Source: an uncultured Lachnospiraceae bacterium
GTDB taxonomy: Bacteria > Bacillota > Clostridia > Lachnospirales > Lachnospiraceae
Assembly: GCA_945864145.1 (NCBI GenBank)
Contig: CAMBAN010000016.1
Location: 1-36,689, forward strand
DNA length: 36,689 nucleotides
Direction: 5' to 3'
In this document: in pieces, positions 33,319 to 36,689 of the stretch
Layout of the letters: every line of letters begins with the position of its first letter
Position numbering within the stretch: the stretch's first letter is position 1
Translations under genes and position numbers: made by a program
Notes under the pieces: model-generated
Seen by the model: the letters and a program-made list of their open reading frames with translations, nothing else
Told to the model about the DNA's origin: nothing
The model's database searches: none

Positions 33319-34524
33319 CTATGTAGACTGGTTTTGCATTATCCTTTTTACAAATCTGTCTACACTTTCTTTGAAATCAAAGTTTTCTTTGATTAAACAT
33401 TTTGCATTTTCCCCAATATTTTTTCCCAATGTGTTATCATGCAACAACTTATAAATTGCCTCAGTATAGTCCTGTGCTATCTCACAGTGGAAATAATCAT
33501 ATTCATTTTTTGCCGGAATTCCTTCTATTCCAATTTCATTTGTAAGCACAGGAATTCCTGCGGACATTCCCTCCAGAACCTTGATTTTAATACCTGCACC
33601 ATTTTTCAGTGGCACTACCATACAAAGACATTTTGCAAAATATTCCTTCGGGTCATCTACAAAACCAGTCACTTCAATACGTTCAGAAGCATATGCACAT
33701 ATTTTTTCAGAAGGATGTGCGCCCAGGATTACAAAACGTATATCTTCTATTTCCGGCATAACTTTTTCTATAAACCATATCGCTGCTTCTTCATTTTCCG
33801 GTCTGTTCATTGCTCCCCAGAAAATGACTGTTTTCCCATCTGAACAACGTTCTATCTCACTTAAGTCATTAAAAAATGGTGCTGTCACAAACGTTTTTTC
33901 TTTTGGTACTCCATGATTTACCACCAAAGAACAATCTTTCTGATTATTAAGCACAGCTAAATCAGACTTCATTAAAGAAGACAGCTCATTCTTTTTCATC
34001 ATTTTTTCCTGTATCCAAAACAGCAGCTTCTTCATTCCCTTATTTTGCTTTATCTTCCTTTGGAGCTTAAGAAAAGTAACATCTTCTTCAATACAAATTA
34101 TTTCACTATTTGGGAATAACTGTTTTACGTACGGAAGCAGTAATACCATTTCAGTCCACTGTAAAAAAATAAAGTCAGGATGATATCCTTTTTTCTTCCA
34201 TTCCCTTAATTTTGTTTTCACCTTTTTACGGACAAAACAATACTCTAAAAGAGAAGGGGGAAAACCCATTTTTTCCAACCTTTTTCTTCTTCTTTCATCT
34301 TTTGGAATTATAATCGCCTCATATGAAATATCATACTTTTACAAATCAATTTTCTCAATTTCATTTTCTCTGCAAAACGTCAGCAACCTGATATCAAAAT
34401 AATTACTTTTTTGAAACTGTTTAATATAATAATTGTGAACTTTTCCTCCCGCATGAGTTACTGTGTCATACGGTGCACGAAGTGAAACCCATAAAAGTGT
34501 CCCTTTTTTCATTTTTATAACCAT
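33319..34524 (-). pseudogene. GT4 glycosyltransferase interrupted by one in-frame stop codon
   Basis: Two open frames in the same reading frame, 34524-34339 and 34338-33319, are separated only by a TAA at 34341-34339. Ignoring it gives a 401-codon GT4 protein. Front: MKKGTLLWVSLRAPYDTVTH, then GGKVHNYYIKQF. Middle: the frame reads on KYDISYEAIIIPKDERRRKR. Back: VIFWGAMNRPENEEAAIWF, ILGAHPSEKI, the donor-binding GAGIKIKVLEGMSAGIPVLT. This continuity shows a nonsense change, not a frameshift. A TTG-started product from 34278 would lack the N-terminal sheet and is unlikely to be active. The neighbours appear intact, so the change may be recent. Confidence 0.85.
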
Positions 34525-34536
34525 GCCTTTCTCACG

Positions 34537-36216
34537 TTACAAATCCAATATTTTTCTCCAGGTTTCTTCTGACTGCAATTCTGTTCTCCTTATCCTATAC
34601 TGTTCCTTTGCAGTCATATATTGCTTATTCAATAATTTACAAACTTTCCTTACACAAGAAAGGAAATAAAAACACTTCTTCCAATCCCTTTTTACGATAA
34701 TCCCCTTTTGATCTGTTTCATCATAGAGAATTGCTCTGTTTACCCATAAAAGCTCGAGCGGATATACGTTCATAAAAAAAGCTTTGCTATCTCCTTGCTT
34801 AAGATATGCGGAAACATCCACCAGTTTTTCTCCTATTTCCATCAATATCTGATGATACTCCATTCCATCGATAGAAAGAAGCCACTCTGGTCCCTTACAG
34901 AAATCTTCTACTGCCTGCACAAGCAACTCCATAACAGCATATCTCATTCTTAAAAAAGCTGCCAATATGCTCTTTATCACACTTTTCTTTACTGTATTAC
35001 ATGAAATACCTTCACAATATAACGCATTTACAATCAACGTATTCCGTAAGTTATAATATTCATTCGTTGCAATCCTTCTATGTTCAGAGGTCGGATGCCA
35101 TACAGAAATACCATTCATTGTCATAATTTTAGAAGCATTTCTCAAACTATACTCTACATCATCTTCATGTATAAATATCGGAATCGGCAAATTATCATTT
35201 GAAGAAATAGACTGCAGATTCATACAGCAATACCACCACGCAGCATAATCCCTTTTTACTTTCTCCTCATTTCGTACAACATTGTAAAAATGAGTCATAT
35301 CCGATTCATCATGTATATGAACGCAATTTCCCTGATTCCATAATGCACCGTTTTCCCGCTGCATCCATTTCCTGTCTCTATCTAACAAGGCTCCTGCAAT
35401 AAATGCATCGCTATATTCGTCTGATAAATAGCTCAATACTGCAAAGGTCCTTCTAACTGCTTCACAGTTCAACTCAATATCATCATCCATAAAAATAACA
35501 TGCGTTAATCCTAACTTATCTGCATTTTTTTCTATCTCCAGTAAGCCTCTGGTAAATCCTCCTGCCCCACCAACATTTTTGTTGTCGTAAAGGAAAATGT
35601 CATCGTTCGTTTTTACTATCTCATGAAGTGTTTGTCCATTGTCCACAATATAAACTTTGACATGCTTGCATAAATCAGACTTTTCATTTTCAAGAATTTT
35701 TTCTTTTAATAAATCCAGATTATGCAATAAATATTGCTCTCTTTTATAGGTACAGATATTAATGGCTATATGAATATTATGAATAGGCGGTGTTTTTTCT
35801 TCATAATAAGCATCATAAAAAATACATTCATCCGTCAATGCTTCCATGGAATAATAAATAATACCTTTTTCTATTTCTGAAATTGGCACCACCAATTCTG
35901 TTCTGTCTTTTTCATCTATCCTGGTGGAAAAAATCTCTTCCTCCTGTATAACTGCATTTTCATTTAGGTATGCATTGATAACCTTTAACCTTAATTTGCC
36001 GGAAACAAATATATGTAGAAAAAGTTTTTGTAACACACAATACCGTTGCCATTTTTCAATGGAGAAGGAATTCATATAGGTATTGGTACTTAATTTTATT
36101 CCTTTTTGAAGCGCAATAGGTAAGGACGTAATCTCTTCCTTTTCCGGAACATGATAATACAAGGCATCTATATTCTTCTCAGATATTTCCTTAGTTATAA
36201 AAGGTTGTAATATCAT
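34537..36216 (-). CDS. GlfT2-like galactofuranosyltransferase (GT2 with N-terminal beta domain)
   Basis: 559 residues. An N-terminal beta-sandwich-like domain (about 1-145) precedes a GT-A domain: INICTYKRE, VDNGQ, NKNVGGAGGFTRG, the metal-binding DDD at 244-246, WW at 327-328, the catalytic-acid region E351-D353 (FIHEDDVEY) and H374 (VWHPTSEHR). These match the order and approximate spacing of DDD, WW, DD and H in mycobacterial GlfT2, which builds galactofuran from UDP-Galf. A helical C-terminal domain follows. GGAGGGG precedes the ATG. First gene of the operon. A UDP-galactopyranose mutase, expected partner, is not in the window. Confidence 0.85.
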   Translation of the reverse strand: MILQPFITKEISEKNIDALYYHVPEKEEITSLPIALQKGIKLSTNTYMNSFSIEKWQRYCVLQKLFLHIFVSGKLRLKVINAYLNENAVIQEEEIFSTRIDEKDRTELVVPISEIEKGIIYYSMEALTDECIFYDAYYEEKTPPIHNIHIAINICTYKREQYLLHNLDLLKEKILENEKSDLCKHVKVYIVDNGQTLHEIVKTNDDIFLYDNKNVGGAGGFTRGLLEIEKNADKLGLTHVIFMDDDIELNCEAVRRTFAVLSYLSDEYSDAFIAGALLDRDRKWMQRENGALWNQGNCVHIHDESDMTHFYNVVRNEEKVKRDYAAWWYCCMNLQSISSNDNLPIPIFIHEDDVEYSLRNASKIMTMNGISVWHPTSEHRRIATNEYYNLRNTLIVNALYCEGISCNTVKKSVIKSILAAFLRMRYAVMELLVQAVEDFCKGPEWLLSIDGMEYHQILMEIGEKLVDVSAYLKQGDSKAFFMNVYPLELLWVNRAILYDETDQKGIIVKRDWKKCFYFLSCVRKVCKLLNKQYMTAKEQYRIRRTELQSEETWRKILDL

Positions 36217-36292
36217 ATTTCCCCTCCGATTTTAGTACGATTTTTTACATTTCAACTCAAATTTCTCTTTTTGCTTGCAATCTTCCAATCTT

Positions 36293-36689
36293 ATGCTATA
36301 CTCCTTTTTGTCGCTTATGTCAGTTCTCTCTGACATTCTGATTACATTTCTATGTATCTCGACATATCAGGCGTTTCTTGATGTTTCCCCTGCTTACATT
36401 GACAATGAACAGACTACCTACGACAGCGGTACCAAGGTCACTTCCCTTTCCCATATCAAGTACATTTCACTTGACACCTTCCATAAAACAGTACACAATA
36501 TAACTAACAAATTAGATGCTTGGCTCACTTTCCTAAGTTCTGATGAACCGGAAGATATTGTATCTCTCATCAATGCTTATCCCGAGTTTATGGAGCTTTA
36601 TCAGGAAATCGCCGCTTTCCGTACAAAACCAAAGGAGTTGATATCTATGTATTCTGAGGCACTTGCAATCGCTGATAGAAATACCGTCA
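36293..36689 (+). pseudogene. Rpn-family nuclease relic, copy A (runs off the window)
   Basis: The plus strand is open from about 36293 to the edge and reads YQAFLDVSPAYIDNEQTTYD, HIKYISLDTFHKTVHNITNK, LDAWLTFLSSDEPEDIVSLI and FRTKPKELISMYSEALAIAD. This is the middle and C-terminal part of an Rpn nuclease-domain protein. The N-terminal catalytic part is absent: upstream lies the promoter region of the divergent glycosyltransferase operon. ATGs at 36293 and 36317 lack a ribosome-binding site. It is therefore called a 5'-truncated relic. Its 3' part repeats copy B. Confidence 0.7.
36617..36689 (+). repeat. Direct repeat, right copy (partner at 31048-31120)
   Basis: Matches the left copy over 73 bases with seven substitutions, up to the end of the window. 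It forms the C-terminal Rpn coding sequence of relic copy A. Confidence 0.9.

Noticed and set aside
33439-33916. Plus-strand open frames of 111 and 134 codons inside the GT4 gene
   Set aside because: They run antisense to clear GT4 coding sequence and have no ribosome-binding site or recognisable motif.
34339-34341. In-frame stop as programmed recoding (selenocysteine or pyrrolysine)
   Set aside because: The codon is TAA, which is not used for either amino acid, and no downstream structure is evident.
31048-36689. Direct repeats as ends of a composite transposon or att sites
   Set aside because: The repeats are coding fragments of Rpn genes; no terminal inverted repeats, target duplications or integrase were seen.

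Overview
The window looks like a chromosomal piece of an anaerobic, AT-rich Firmicute, most likely a Lachnospiraceae-type gut Clostridium. This is inferred from gene content (UxuA, AraC/cupin regulators, GH43 xylosidase, TelA/XpaC pair, UMF1 MFS protein, clostridial enolase), strong GGAGG ribosome-binding sites and A+T-rich spacers. No rRNA, tRNA, CRISPR array or phage structural gene was seen.

Left part (1-20.7 kb), mostly housekeeping and carbohydrate genes. A 5'-partial view of mannonate dehydratase (uxuA) is divergent from an AraC regulator. A minus-strand operon runs ZIP metal transporter > YfcE-type phosphodiesterase > MoxR ATPase > DUF58 > DUF4129 membrane protein. Enolase stands alone on the plus strand. 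A second minus-strand operon holds GH43 glycosidase > HSL-type esterase > condensation-fold acyltransferase > DUF6320 zinc-ribbon membrane protein. Plus-strand genes for a double zinc-ribbon membrane protein, a TPM-domain protein with a His/Gly/Ser tail and an AraC regulator follow. Then come a soluble hybrid histidine kinase, telA-xpaC, and dtd.

Middle part (20.7-28.6 kb), the most interesting region. Two minus-strand operons each begin with a run of four hexamers at an exact 11-bp period, which reads as a PHO box. The first is ppk1 plus a large glycoside-hydrolase-like protein. The second is a zinc-dependent phospholipase C, an SQD2/MgtA-like GT4 glycosyltransferase and an MFS transporter. 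My reading (inference) is a phosphate-starvation module: polyphosphate metabolism together with replacement of membrane phospholipid by glycolipid.

Right part (28.7-36.7 kb), a rearranged accessory region. It holds the C-terminal stump of a SNF2 helicase, an Rpn-family (PD-(D/E)XK) nuclease gene with a 21-bp tandem repeat and a probable 3' frameshift, an XRE regulator, and a decayed Rpn relic. A minus-strand glycosyltransferase operon follows: GlfT2-like GT2, a GT4 gene broken by one in-frame stop, a second GT2, and a GT4 lacking its usual C-terminus. Another Rpn relic closes the window. The two plus-strand relics share a 73-bp direct repeat and bracket the glycosyltransferase operon. The glycosyltransferases probably built a cell-surface, possibly galactofuranose-containing, glycan.
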